Shown here: positions 52,615 to 61,972 of the stretch, piece after piece | Layout: every line of letters begins with the position of its first letter | Numbering within the stretch: position 1 is the stretch's first letter | Notes under the pieces: generated by a model | Database searches by the model: none | What the model saw: only the letters and a program-made list of their open reading frames with translations | Told to the model about the DNA's origin: nothing | Made by a program: the position numbers and the translations under genes | Source of the DNA: PALG01 sp964495885 | Lineage (GTDB): Bacteria > Bacteroidota > Bacteroidia > Flavobacteriales > Flavobacteriaceae | DNA: 64,000 bases | Direction: 5' to 3' | Assembly (NCBI GenBank): GCA_964495885.1 | Contig: CAZBWO010000019.1 | Span: forward strand, 4,195-68,194

Positions 52615-55600
52615 TTAGTTTAAACTATCTTGAATTGCTCTATTATCCATTCTTTCAGCATCACTCTCATAATTTTCGGCTATAAACCTGAAAACAGAAG
52701 CCACATTTGGATGAGATATTTTCCGCTTATCGGCAAGATTATGAAAATGCTTTGCCCTTGCTCTTTCAATGTCTCCTCCTGCTCCTGCAGCTCTTGATGT
52801 AAATCCAAGTCTATTTGAAATTTGAATTCTAAACCCTAAATAAACGTCCTTGCTATTAATTCGTTCTATTGTATCACATATTTCGTCAGGAAAAAATAGA
52901 TCCTGCTCCTTATTAGGATACCTTGCCAATATTTGGCCGATTTTTTCGTCAGTACTCCCTACTCTATCACATGTTTTAGCTATTTCACGAACTTTATCGA
53001 CCCAATTATTTAATTCATCAGAATCGATTTTACCATCAGCAGAAAGCCCAGGAATTAAATTGAAATTCCAAAGTAAAGTATTTGAATACTCAATAAATAC
53101 TTTTTGATTTGGATCCTTTAGTTTTTCCTTTTCCTCTTCTGTGAATTCTCTATTCTCGGGTTTGTAAACATTTTGGATTAAGTCCATAAATAAAACAGGA
53201 TCTTTGGATATAGCAGTGAATAAGAATTTTGGCAAAACCCCATGACCAGTTGAGTCAAAAACAAAAAGATATTTAAACTCTATTTTAGCCATCCTGTCTG
53301 AATCTATATCTTCCCTAGAGAACAAATTATCAAAAACATAAGTCAATCCATAATGATCCAAATTTCGGTGTGAATGTTCCACGTAATCTGTTAAGGATAC
53401 GTTCTCTAAAGTTTTCATAACGAACTCACTATCCAATTTTTTAATTTCAGTAATCTGACCTAGAAGATTTAACACCGCAATAGTACGTTTGTAATGAATT
53501 AATTTTTCTACACTAAATTTAATTTGGTCAACTTCACCAACATATTGTGGATTAAAATATTCCCAATAATATTTTTCAATTTCTTGGTTATCAAGTTCTT
53601 CAATATATTTCCAAAGATTAACATCAAATCTTATTGCTAAAAAAAACTTTGCTAAACTTTGGTTGCTAAAACTACCATCATTTAATAACTTATTAAATAT
53701 TTCTAATGTTTTTTCTTGCCCTAGTTTAAAATCTTTAGAATAAATATAACTCTGAATAAGACTTATATTTTCTTTTTTATCTGATTTTAGAAGACCATAT
53801 AATTTGTTTTCATCTTCTTTGGATAGCACTATTCCAGCCAAAGCGTGTCCAACAAATCCAGGTGTTTCTAATTTATTAGCAAATTCAATTACTTTTTCTA
53901 TAGAATGCTGACTAATTATTTTTTCAACAAATTCTTTCCGCTTATTATTCAGTTCTTTTGCTCTATCTTCAAAATTTAGCTTACTATCATTACCTTCTAT
54001 AGGAATGGGACTATTACCAAATAAGTATTCATTGGCTAAAATCAAATCATCAGGTTTGAATAATTCAGCAATCTTTTGAGTCTCTGATAATATATTTTCT
54101 GGAATAGCCCAATTTTGACTTGAATGAGTTCTATGTCTACCAATGACGTCTCTAAATGCATGATATATTTTAGAGCTGTCTTCTATTTTTGAGCTATCTA
54201 ATCTTTTTAAACAATCTAAAAATTTATCAATATTGTTCTTTCTTAAAGAATCAAACTTTGCTATCAACGATAAAATTTGATTAATGTCATTACTTATATT
54301 TATAATTTCTAGCATTTTGTCTACTGCAAAATTCTCTGTTTCAAAAACTTCTAGATTTGTTATCGACACAGCTCTTGTATCTTCAAACAATCTCCATTGC
54401 ATTTTATGAGTTGGCATTGCATGATCATTTCTTCTGAATATTAGGCTGTTTAATAATTGAAATCCCACAGCAGGATATTTTTGTGCAATTACATTAAGCA
54501 CTTGCTTTCTTTCTTCAAAAGTTGCATTAGTTTGAGGATGCCACGTTTTAAAAATACTTTTAAGAGTATTATAAGGAGTATTTGAAGTTGGTAATTTTTT
54601 TGGAGCAAGCTCAATTAATTGACATAAAATAGAGCTAGTTTTTGTTAATAGTTCTGGAATCCAAGCTATACTTTCTAAAGACCAAAGCAAAAATGGTAAA
54701 TCATTGGAAGAACCCATAATACCTCCTTCTTCCTCAAAAAAAGTCATAACTCTCTTATCATCAATAATAGCTTGAATTTGATTTAAAAATACTTCTGGAG
54801 CTGCTTCTGCTAATAACATTAGATTATACCCTAATGACCTATATAATTCCTCACTAGCTTCATTTAATATTGAGTTCACAATTTGGTCTACAAAAACTTT
54901 TGGGTTATCCAATGCTGTTAAACCGAATTTTTTACCAAAAACCGATAGGATAATAAGAGTTTCTGAAACTCCTTTTTTAATTTCATAAGAATATTTTGGT
55001 GTTGCATTATAAAAAGAAGCCATATAGCGTTTATCAGCTTCAAGCTTATATTTAGGATGTTCTTCAGAGAGTATTTTAATGCATATTGTTTTAAACTTTT
55101 CTAAATCCTCTCTAGAGATATATTTTGCTAAATAAACCCAAGTGTCAGAATGTGAAATTAATCTCCATTTTTCACCAATATTATATATAGGGCTTTCATC
55201 ACTGTATTCTAATTTTTTTAGAAATTTTTCATAGTCAGAATAATTTTCTCCAGAAATATTTTCAACTATAATTTTATCCTCATCCGAATATGAATTAAAT
55301 CTTGCTAATAATAAAAAGGGAATAAATTTTAAATAATCTGGTTTATGCAACCAACCAGGCTTTTTTGAAGTAAAATCTAAACTTCTTCTTAAGACTGAAA
55401 TATTTCTGCCTGAATTTTTAGATAAAAGTCTAGCTTTTTCCTTATCAATTCCCATAAGATTAAGACAATCAACTATTGATTCTTGTTCAAGTATTGGAAG
55501 TTTGATTAGGTTGTCTTTATTTGATGTAAAACTATTACTTACAGGCACTATAACAGAATGCCCATTAGTTATTGCTTTATTTAAATCAAGATATTCTTCA

Positions 55601-56418
55601 TCAAATTTTGGTATGAGAATTAAAGGTTGTTTGTTTTCTATTAATTGAGTGAAACTATCTCTGTTTTCTACCACCAAAGTTCTAGCTTGAATACTGTCTC
55701 TAGTATTTTCATCTAAATTTTGAATAACAGCTAAAATAAAACCTAAAGAACCTTCTTTTGTATTAGATTGGATATAATTTATTGTAGGGCTATTACTCAA
55801 AATAGCCTCTTTGATACTGTTCACTTGTGATAACCTAGAATCAACCAAAAGACTTGCTGGAAATTTCATGGCGCCTTTTGTTGCCCAATCATTCCAATAA
55901 TCATCAGCAGAATAAACACCTTTTACAGGTTTTCCAAGATGTTTGGCTAACCATATTTCTACCGATGGAGCTAATTCTAACCAGTGTTCCAAATCAACAG
56001 CGTCATAACTTTTAACATCAGCCCAGAAACCTTCTTTCAATTTATTATTAGCCCAAGTTTTACTTTTGGTCCATTTTTTAGCCGTGACATTAACATACGT
56101 AGTTTCATTTGGAATTTTATCTAATGGGTTTTTCTTTCTTTTTTCATAATCATCGTCTGCTTTTTCTTTTTTCCTTTCAGTTACTCCAAACTCCCAAACT
56201 GAATTGCCAATAGGTATGAAAAGATTCCCTTTTTCTGTTTCCAAGTCACCATCATAGCCACCAGTTTGAACATCATCACCATAAGGAAACTCTATTTTTT
56301 TAATATGCTCTATTTCAACTCCAGCAAGGATTAATTTTCGAATTAATAATGGTAAAGTGCTTTTGCATTCAAGAGTATCAGCCCAATGTTTTATGTCTGT
56401 TGAAGTAATATATTTCAT
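52615..56418 (-). CDS. large uncharacterised protein: nuclease-like N-terminus, degenerate NTPase-like core, long helical C-terminus
   Basis: This 1267-residue cytoplasmic protein is of an unnamed family. Residues about 45-170 contain QTGGYDGDLET, NSVWEFGVTERKKEKADDDY and SYDAVDLEHWLELAPSVEIW. The acidic and lysine residues (D56, E76, K86) suggest a PD-(D/E)xK-like nuclease. Residues about 200-350 resemble a STAND/AAA core, but the expected P-loop position reads YIQSNTKEGSLGF with no GK[ST]; a lid-like segment (NSGRNISVLRRSLDF) is kept. The remaining 900 residues are helical and repeat-like, as in sensor proteins of antiphage NTPases. ChaC follows 7 bp downstream. Composition is far more AT-rich than the flanking core genes. 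Function is inferred only; defence is my best guess. Confidence 0.65.
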   Translation of the reverse strand: MKYITSTDIKHWADTLECKSTLPLLIRKLILAGVEIEHIKKIEFPYGDDVQTGGYDGDLETEKGNLFIPIGNSVWEFGVTERKKEKADDDYEKRKKNPLDKIPNETTYVNVTAKKWTKSKTWANNKLKEGFWADVKSYDAVDLEHWLELAPSVEIWLAKHLGKPVKGVYSADDYWNDWATKGAMKFPASLLVDSRLSQVNSIKEAILSNSPTINYIQSNTKEGSLGFILAVIQNLDENTRDSIQARTLVVENRDSFTQLIENKQPLILIPKFDEEYLDLNKAITNGHSVIVPVSNSFTSNKDNLIKLPILEQESIVDCLNLMGIDKEKARLLSKNSGRNISVLRRSLDFTSKKPGWLHKPDYLKFIPFLLLARFNSYSDEDKIIVENISGENYSDYEKFLKKLEYSDESPIYNIGEKWRLISHSDTWVYLAKYISREDLEKFKTICIKILSEEHPKYKLEADKRYMASFYNATPKYSYEIKKGVSETLIILSVFGKKFGLTALDNPKVFVDQIVNSILNEASEELYRSLGYNLMLLAEAAPEVFLNQIQAIIDDKRVMTFFEEEGGIMGSSNDLPFLLWSLESIAWIPELLTKTSSILCQLIELAPKKLPTSNTPYNTLKSIFKTWHPQTNATFEERKQVLNVIAQKYPAVGFQLLNSLIFRRNDHAMPTHKMQWRLFEDTRAVSITNLEVFETENFAVDKMLEIINISNDINQILSLIAKFDSLRKNNIDKFLDCLKRLDSSKIEDSSKIYHAFRDVIGRHRTHSSQNWAIPENILSETQKIAELFKPDDLILANEYLFGNSPIPIEGNDSKLNFEDRAKELNNKRKEFVEKIISQHSIEKVIEFANKLETPGFVGHALAGIVLSKEDENKLYGLLKSDKKENISLIQSYIYSKDFKLGQEKTLEIFNKLLNDGSFSNQSLAKFFLAIRFDVNLWKYIEELDNQEIEKYYWEYFNPQYVGEVDQIKFSVEKLIHYKRTIAVLNLLGQITEIKKLDSEFVMKTLENVSLTDYVEHSHRNLDHYGLTYVFDNLFSREDIDSDRMAKIEFKYLFVFDSTGHGVLPKFLFTAISKDPVLFMDLIQNVYKPENREFTEEEKEKLKDPNQKVFIEYSNTLLWNFNLIPGLSADGKIDSDELNNWVDKVREIAKTCDRVGSTDEKIGQILARYPNKEQDLFFPDEICDTIERINSKDVYLGFRIQISNRLGFTSRAAGAGGDIERARAKHFHNLADKRKISHPNVASVFRFIAENYESDAERMDNRAIQDSLN

Positions 56419-57035
56419 GTTCTAAACCATTAATATTTAAGTAATTATTGAGTCAATATCTATACCATTTAACAAAAACGTTAAGAATATTTTAGTTTTT
56501 ATATCCTAAAGGTGTTTTTATGTCAACTTGTCATTAACAAATTCAAAATCATTCCACACACATTACACTACTCTCCTACTGTCGTTTCGTGTAAAGAGTG
56601 TTCCATTACCTGTAGTAAAGAAACTTTTGGGATAAAATTTTTTCAATAAAATGTAGAAAGGACTTTCGCTTTTACCCAAAGCTCAAGTTACATAACGCGA
56701 GAACATTATAGTAACTATTGATTATTGAGGATTTCTGGAATAGCTATGCTATTTGACCATAATTGCAGATATCGTGCGCAGCACTATATCGTTAGTGATT
56801 ATGTCAAAGGAAATACATTCTCTTTTCAAAACATTCTCCAACGCTTCATCTCGCCGTCACAAGAAATCATCCACTGGATAATTCCTTGCGCCACGTGTCA
56901 AAGAAATTCTTTTACAGAAACGGCTCATGGAATCCCTCTTATAGTAACTATTGATAAGAATAGTAATTTCCGTATAACTGCACAAACAGTGACTTACAGG
57001 AACCATATTAATTTCCTTTTAGCAACGCTATTTGG
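56419..57035. other. long intergenic stretch with a 17-bp direct repeat
   Basis: This stretch separates the AT-rich pair from the radical SAM operon. TTATAGTAACTATTGAT occurs at 56706-56722 and again at 56939-56955, 233 bp apart, and its core ATAGTAACTAT is nearly palindromic. The DNA between is open on both strands for long distances (a plus-strand frame at 56725-57075 and a minus-strand frame at 56749-57006 with one TGA), but neither translation is recognisable. The left half (56419-56700) shows no gene. Confidence 0.55.
56857..57006 (-). CDS. possible small ORF downstream of the radical SAM operon
   Basis: An ATG at 57006, preceded by AGGAAATTAAT (a reasonable ribosome binding site), opens a 49-codon frame ending in TGA at 56857. 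The peptide has three cysteines (VSHCLCSYTE and SRFCKRI). Beyond the TGA the same frame continues for 35 codons (RRDEALENVLKRECISFD) to a TAG at 56749. It lies 29 bp after the second radical SAM gene on the same strand, so it could be a co-transcribed small peptide or a decayed gene. The opposite strand is also open, which weakens the case. Confidence 0.25.
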   Translation of the reverse strand: MVPVSHCLCSYTEITILINSYYKRDSMSRFCKRISLTRGARNYPVDDFL

Positions 57036-59126
57036 TTATATTTCTAAAAGTTCTGGGTTTCTTTTAAAACTTTGAACTAATTTTTTCTTTTTTTGCTTCC
57101 GAAGATATTCACTTTCATGGTCATAAAGCTCATCTACAATATCTTGAATGGATGTTCTTTGCTCTAAACCTTTTAATACAGTATAGGTTAACTCATCAAA
57201 CTCATACTCTATTACTTCATTGTACGTGGATCCCTTGGGTTTTGAAAATGTAAATCCGTAATAGGTAATATCTACTGGTATATCTTGCCAATTTAAGTTG
57301 TGGTTTTGGGATACCAACAAGTTTACTAAATGTTCTTGAATGGATTCCATATTATAGTGCACCCTAAGTAGTCGTACACGGGTAGAAATTTTAGTTTGTT
57401 CGGTAAATTTTGAACTTCTAAAATTTTGTTTTTCATCTGGATGTTCAAAAAGATTAATATGTATAGTGAAGTATTCGTAGGTTATGGTATGAATAATTGG
57501 TGATGGCAATTGTTCCAATTGATGAACAAAATCCTTAAATAACACCAATAGCTCCTTGGTGCTATCATTACAATCCTTTTTTTCAAAAGCAGCGTATTCT
57601 ACATAAATGGTTCTTAACCAATGTTGCGACTTACCTTGCCTCTTCATGTAGTTTTCCAATGTGGATAAAAAATCAAGGTTTTGTTTCTCAAAGAACACCA
57701 ACAACAGACTAATTGTGAGAGGATAAAACTTTATAAGCAGGTCAAAATAACTAGAAAGGGCTGCAAAAGTATGTGAAGAAACATGCTTGTTTTCAATATA
57801 GCCATAGCTTGTAAATAATGCCGGATAAAGATCAATTAGCTTTTGATCTTCTGGGAAACGCTCAAACGGTCTTAGCCAACTTAGGTTTCTACAAAAATCG
57901 GGCGAAATGCTAATATCCTTGTGATAATTCAAAGTATTATTCTTAAGGGCTTCATTGGTAAGTGGCGTTGCGGGCAGCGGTGAACAGTAATGAATACCCA
58001 AACCAATATCTTCCTTGAATGTACTTAGTATAGCCGCTAGGTATAAGTTCATCTGTACATCTTGATTGGTCTCAAAAGGAAGGCCGGTCACGATACTAAT
58101 ATCTGGTCTAATTCCATGTTTTACCAATAAAAATAAAGAATCCATAGCCTTCTTTAAACTCAACTTCTTATTGATTCTATCAATTACATCTTGTGAAGAA
58201 GACTCCAATCCTACTAAAATAGACACACACCCGGCTTTACTTAATTGCTTGATGAGTGGTTCGTTGAGATGATCTAATCTACAACGAATGGAAAACTTTA
58301 TTTTTAAAGGGGTGATTGCCTTTAAAAACCGGATGAGCTCTTTCTTTTTGGTCGTAAAATTATCATACGTAAACTCGATAAAATCCACCCCGTTCTTTTT
58401 GTACAACTTTATATCTTCAATAGCCCTTTGCACACTGTATATATAAACTTTGGGTTCCCAATGAAAGGTAGTGGCACAGAATGAACAAGTATATGGGCAT
58501 CCCCTACCGTATTCCAACAGCCCATAATTTCCCCCAAATTTAGATTTAGGATAGTCTTTAAGGGGTGGGTATAATAACTCAAAATTAAGAAAGGGCAATT
58601 CATCTAATTGGTCAATTCTTTTTTCCGATTTATTTCTATGTACCATACCCTCTTTTCTGTAGGTTATTCCATCTATGGTGCTGAAATCCGGAACATCCTT
58701 TTCCAATTCGTTTAATAAATGCAACAGGGGTAACTCTGCTTCCCCTTTAATAATCCAATCTATTTGGGGAAAATGTTCCAAAATCCCCACTTCATTACTT
58801 GCGGCCCATTGATTCCCAAAAATAATCTCGACCTCTGGTTTTAGCTTTTTTAATGCTTTGGCTATCTGCAAAGCAGGAATCTCTATGGTAACATAGGTTG
58901 AAAATCCATAGCAGTCTGAAGGAAACGTTTCTAAAAGGAATTGGGCGGCATTGGTATAGATATGTTCATTTTTTGGGATGGTTCCATCTAAAATGTATGG
59001 CGCCAAATGAAGACACTTGATATGGTGGTTTGTATGTTTATCTATGTAAGATGCTAGAGCTAGTATGCCTAACGGGATTTGAAAGGAAAGCGAAGAATTG
59101 GCAGGATGAACTAACGTAATGTTCAT
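57036..59126 (-). CDS. radical SAM protein with B12-binding-like N-terminus and PqqD-like C-terminus (second of pair)
   Basis: This 696-residue protein starts with a B12-binding-like domain (LVHPANSSLSFQIPLGIL, then IKGEAELPLLHLL, residues 1-140). It lacks the DxHxxG cobalt-ligand motif. The radical SAM core follows, with CPYTCSFC (C210, C214, C217) for the 4Fe-4S cluster and LVGLESSSQDVIDRI. A helical region of unknown role fills about 400-600. The C-terminal 100 residues (VIEYEFDELTYTVLKGLEQR, then TSIQDIVDELY) resemble a PqqD/RRE peptide-recognition fold, which points to a peptide or protein substrate. Its ATG overlaps the stop of the first radical SAM gene (ATGA), so the two are translated together. 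Its substrate is unknown. Confidence 0.75.
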   Translation of the reverse strand: MNITLVHPANSSLSFQIPLGILALASYIDKHTNHHIKCLHLAPYILDGTIPKNEHIYTNAAQFLLETFPSDCYGFSTYVTIEIPALQIAKALKKLKPEVEIIFGNQWAASNEVGILEHFPQIDWIIKGEAELPLLHLLNELEKDVPDFSTIDGITYRKEGMVHRNKSEKRIDQLDELPFLNFELLYPPLKDYPKSKFGGNYGLLEYGRGCPYTCSFCATTFHWEPKVYIYSVQRAIEDIKLYKKNGVDFIEFTYDNFTTKKKELIRFLKAITPLKIKFSIRCRLDHLNEPLIKQLSKAGCVSILVGLESSSQDVIDRINKKLSLKKAMDSLFLLVKHGIRPDISIVTGLPFETNQDVQMNLYLAAILSTFKEDIGLGIHYCSPLPATPLTNEALKNNTLNYHKDISISPDFCRNLSWLRPFERFPEDQKLIDLYPALFTSYGYIENKHVSSHTFAALSSYFDLLIKFYPLTISLLLVFFEKQNLDFLSTLENYMKRQGKSQHWLRTIYVEYAAFEKKDCNDSTKELLVLFKDFVHQLEQLPSPIIHTITYEYFTIHINLFEHPDEKQNFRSSKFTEQTKISTRVRLLRVHYNMESIQEHLVNLLVSQNHNLNWQDIPVDITYYGFTFSKPKGSTYNEVIEYEFDELTYTVLKGLEQRTSIQDIVDELYDHESEYLRKQKKKKLVQSFKRNPELLEI

Positions 59127-61504
59127 TTGGAAAATTCAATTAGTTGGGTTAGCTCATTAAAACTTTCGTAAATCATCGTTGCTTTCCGGGAATTGTTGAA
59201 TTTTTCATGTAACACAGCCAATAGGTCCTCAGATTCAAACTCCCAGTATTGTGGCAATAACTCAAACAATACATTAGAGATTTCGTACATCTTGAAGGAA
59301 TTCCCCAACTTGAAAACATAAAAATATTGATCGTCAATAAGAATAGCAAATTGAAAACTACCATTATATTTCGGGAAAATGATGCTGTTTTCAGAATAGT
59401 GAAGTGGTGTATCCTTATAGGTACATATGGCTTCGGCAATCACTTTGTCCAGTCCTTTAAACAATTGAACCAATGGAATTCCGCTGCGTTGTATTTCACA
59501 GTACTTGTCAACAAACGATGCCGGAATTGCGTTGCATTTACTACAGTGATCTTTTGCACTACAACTGTTGCATCCACGTTCCTGCATGAGGACACTCTCT
59601 GTTGTACCTGCAGTATAGTTAGGTGAATCACACCCTGTTATTTTATTGTGCTGAAGCACATTTCTCATCATGGTTTCAGCCGGACACGTACCAGACCATC
59701 GGCAACTGTTCTTCAGCAGAAATCCTTTAAATTGTATAGATGTAAGGTTGTTCGGAAGCAAAACACTCCCCCCCTGCTTCATGGTTTCAAACAATTGGTA
59801 CCCCATCTCAAAATCTAAATCGTCTTCAATAGACAAGACATAATAGGTGTCTGCCTCATCTGCCTTTGGGTGGGTGTTTGGTTCTTGAAAGGAATGTGCC
59901 AGCAATTCATCAAAATGTTGTACAGATGAAAGCGGAACCTCATATTCGTGATAAATCTGAATCCCAGATACAGAAGGCCCTAAGTTGTTTACTTGATTGA
60001 TGGTAGATGTTTTAAGCCTACTCGCATAGGTTGTACTGGGTGCCGAATATTGCCTTGTAAAGACGTGCTTGTTCGAAAAATAGTCGCTATCAAACCAATC
60101 TTGGGCTACCGTACTTGCTTCTTCAACCAATACTGAAGCATAGGCGTCAGTAAAAAGTTCAAAGTCAATTCCTGTCACCAAATACTCATAGGGTGATTTT
60201 CGTCTATACGGTAAAGGTGGCACCGAATACACATCATAGGCATATTGGGTGATTTCCGCAGCTACTCCCGGATCCTTCGGAAAGGTTGTGACATTAAGCC
60301 CAGCACTGGTATAGTGTTCATTTTTGGCCCTTGCCAATGGAGTGCCTGTATAAAACCGAATAATATTATGAAAATAGTATTCAGGTTCAAGGGCATCAAT
60401 AAATTCCATGGTTTTGATGGCTTCGGTATATTCTTCTCCGGGCAATCCAATAATAGCATTTAGCGTATATTTTAATTGCACTTCATCCGCCCACTTTTTA
60501 AAAAGTCCAAACTTTTTAAGGTATTCTATTTCGGGTTGGGTTCCCTCCTCTTCCATATCTTTCAATCGTACTTTTTGTGCAATTTTTAGAACAGAGGGTG
60601 CTCCACTTTCCAATCCTAAACCTACATGGTGTATGCCTGCTTTCTTCATAAGGCCCACCACTTCCCTATCTAGGTTATTAACTCGTGTTTGAGCCCAGAA
60701 TTCAATATCCAGGTTTAGGGCAATAATTTTCTTTAGGATACGCTTTGATCTAGGGAGTACAATGGTAAAAATATCATCCCAAATAGCAATAGGCACCCTA
60801 CTCTTCCCATGCTTTTTGGCTGCATTTGCAATAACTACAATTTCTTGCAGGACACGGTCCTCATCAAAATAGCGGGTCTTCCAGTTAGAACTATAACTAA
60901 AACTGCAAAAATTACACTTATAAAAACAACCACGGGAGGTGAATATCCCTATTTCGGGGAGTTCCTCTTCTGGGATAAGCCCCGAAAGAATAGGCGAAGG
61001 ATATGAATTGATTTTAATCGATTTGGAATTCACCAAAAAATTGATACGATCTTCCTCAAGATTCCAAGTGGCCACGCCCGGAATAGAAAAATTATACTCC
61101 TTCGCTTTGATGGTTTCCAATAATTGATGGGTAGGATATTCTCCTTCCCCAATAACCATTGCATCACAGCTACCTATTTTTAAAAAATGCCTTGCCGCTT
61201 CTAATGAAGCAATAGCTCCCCCAAAAACAATAACTAGCGACGGAAACCGGCTCCTTACCTTATCTACAATTTTCAAGACAAGGGGCGCAGTATCATCCGT
61301 AACACTAAATCCCAATACAGGAGTATCTTCCAACTGTAAAAAGTCAATATACTCCTGTATGGTAAGGGGAGCCCTGTGCGTTTGATAACGCGTACTAAAG
61401 TGGTGGTGTTCTAAATAACTTCGTAAGTAAGAAATCCCTAAGTGTTCCCTGGTGACGATTTTAGAACCCAACACTTCTGGGCAAGCAAAAACAATGCTGT
61501 ACAT
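59123..61504 (-). CDS. radical SAM protein with B12-binding-like N-terminus, Cys-rich (SPASM-like) region and PqqD-like C-terminus (first of pair)
   Basis: This 793-residue protein has a B12-binding-like Rossmann domain (VLGFSVTDDTAPLVLKIV, VFGGAIASLEA, AMVIGEGEYPTHQLL; residues 1-135). The radical SAM core has CFYKCNFC (C193, C197, C200) and VGLGLESGAPSVLKIA. A late Cys-rich stretch (CRWSGTCPAETMM, ERGCNSCSAKDHCSKC, YCEIQRSG) is laid out like a SPASM region that binds auxiliary Fe-S clusters. The last 100 residues (FAILIDDQYFYVFKLGNSFK to LLAVLHEKF) look PqqD-like. SPASM and PqqD parts are typical of RiPP maturases. It starts 9 bp after the HU-like gene. No transporter, protease or classical precursor gene is adjacent. 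Confidence 0.77.
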   Translation of the reverse strand: MYSIVFACPEVLGSKIVTREHLGISYLRSYLEHHHFSTRYQTHRAPLTIQEYIDFLQLEDTPVLGFSVTDDTAPLVLKIVDKVRSRFPSLVIVFGGAIASLEAARHFLKIGSCDAMVIGEGEYPTHQLLETIKAKEYNFSIPGVATWNLEEDRINFLVNSKSIKINSYPSPILSGLIPEEELPEIGIFTSRGCFYKCNFCSFSYSSNWKTRYFDEDRVLQEIVVIANAAKKHGKSRVPIAIWDDIFTIVLPRSKRILKKIIALNLDIEFWAQTRVNNLDREVVGLMKKAGIHHVGLGLESGAPSVLKIAQKVRLKDMEEEGTQPEIEYLKKFGLFKKWADEVQLKYTLNAIIGLPGEEYTEAIKTMEFIDALEPEYYFHNIIRFYTGTPLARAKNEHYTSAGLNVTTFPKDPGVAAEITQYAYDVYSVPPLPYRRKSPYEYLVTGIDFELFTDAYASVLVEEASTVAQDWFDSDYFSNKHVFTRQYSAPSTTYASRLKTSTINQVNNLGPSVSGIQIYHEYEVPLSSVQHFDELLAHSFQEPNTHPKADEADTYYVLSIEDDLDFEMGYQLFETMKQGGSVLLPNNLTSIQFKGFLLKNSCRWSGTCPAETMMRNVLQHNKITGCDSPNYTAGTTESVLMQERGCNSCSAKDHCSKCNAIPASFVDKYCEIQRSGIPLVQLFKGLDKVIAEAICTYKDTPLHYSENSIIFPKYNGSFQFAILIDDQYFYVFKLGNSFKMYEISNVLFELLPQYWEFESEDLLAVLHEKFNNSRKATMIYESFNELTQLIEFSK

Positions 61505-61513
61505 AAAAGGGTA

Positions 61514-61849
61514 CTAGCATTTATCTACATCAACCGCATCTGTGAATGGCCCTCTTTTTCCTTTAATCTTTACGCCAGAATTAATGGTGTCCTTAAGAAT
61601 AGAACCAGGCTTGAACCTTACTACTGTTCTTGCACTAATGGTAATTTCTTTTCCTGTTTGGGGATTTCGCCCCTTTCTTGAAGCTCTTTTTACGGCACTA
61701 AAAGTTCCAAAGCCGGTAATGGTAACATCTTCCCCATTGGAAAGGCTTACCGCAATGGCATCCATAAATACGGAAAGCATTTTTGAGGATTTTACTTTAC
61801 TCATTCCGGTGCGTTCGCTAATAACTTCAACTAAGCCTGTTTTTCTCAT
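61514..61849 (-). CDS. HU/IHF-family DNA-binding protein with C-terminal tail ending in Cys
   Basis: This 111-residue protein has a complete HU fold: the helical N-terminus RKTGLVEVISERTGMS, the GFGTFSAVKRASRKG strand and turn, the GRNPQTGKEITIS signature arm and FKPGSILKDTIN. Ordinary HU ends near that point at about 90 residues; here 21 more residues follow (GVKIKGKRGPF, then TDAVDVDKC), with a single Cys as the last residue. The gene lies 9 bp before the first of two radical SAM genes and is clearly in their operon. It may be a plain nucleoid protein or, more speculatively, the substrate those enzymes modify. Confidence 0.87.
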   Translation of the reverse strand: MRKTGLVEVISERTGMSKVKSSKMLSVFMDAIAVSLSNGEDVTITGFGTFSAVKRASRKGRNPQTGKEITISARTVVRFKPGSILKDTINSGVKIKGKRGPFTDAVDVDKC

Positions 61850-61972
61850 AATTAATGTAATTGTAATGGTTAATAATTGTTTTTTTAAATATAGTGATTA
61901 TTCATCTCATTTTCAGTTGAAATGATTGTGAATACAGAGCTAGTGGGTAGTTTCCGTTTTTTCTTGGCATCA

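Noticed and set aside
56725..57075. 116-codon plus-strand frame between the AT-rich pair and the radical SAM operon
   Set aside because: It runs into the end of the second radical SAM gene on the opposite strand, has no recognisable motif and no ribosome binding site. It is kept only as a note in the intergenic entry.
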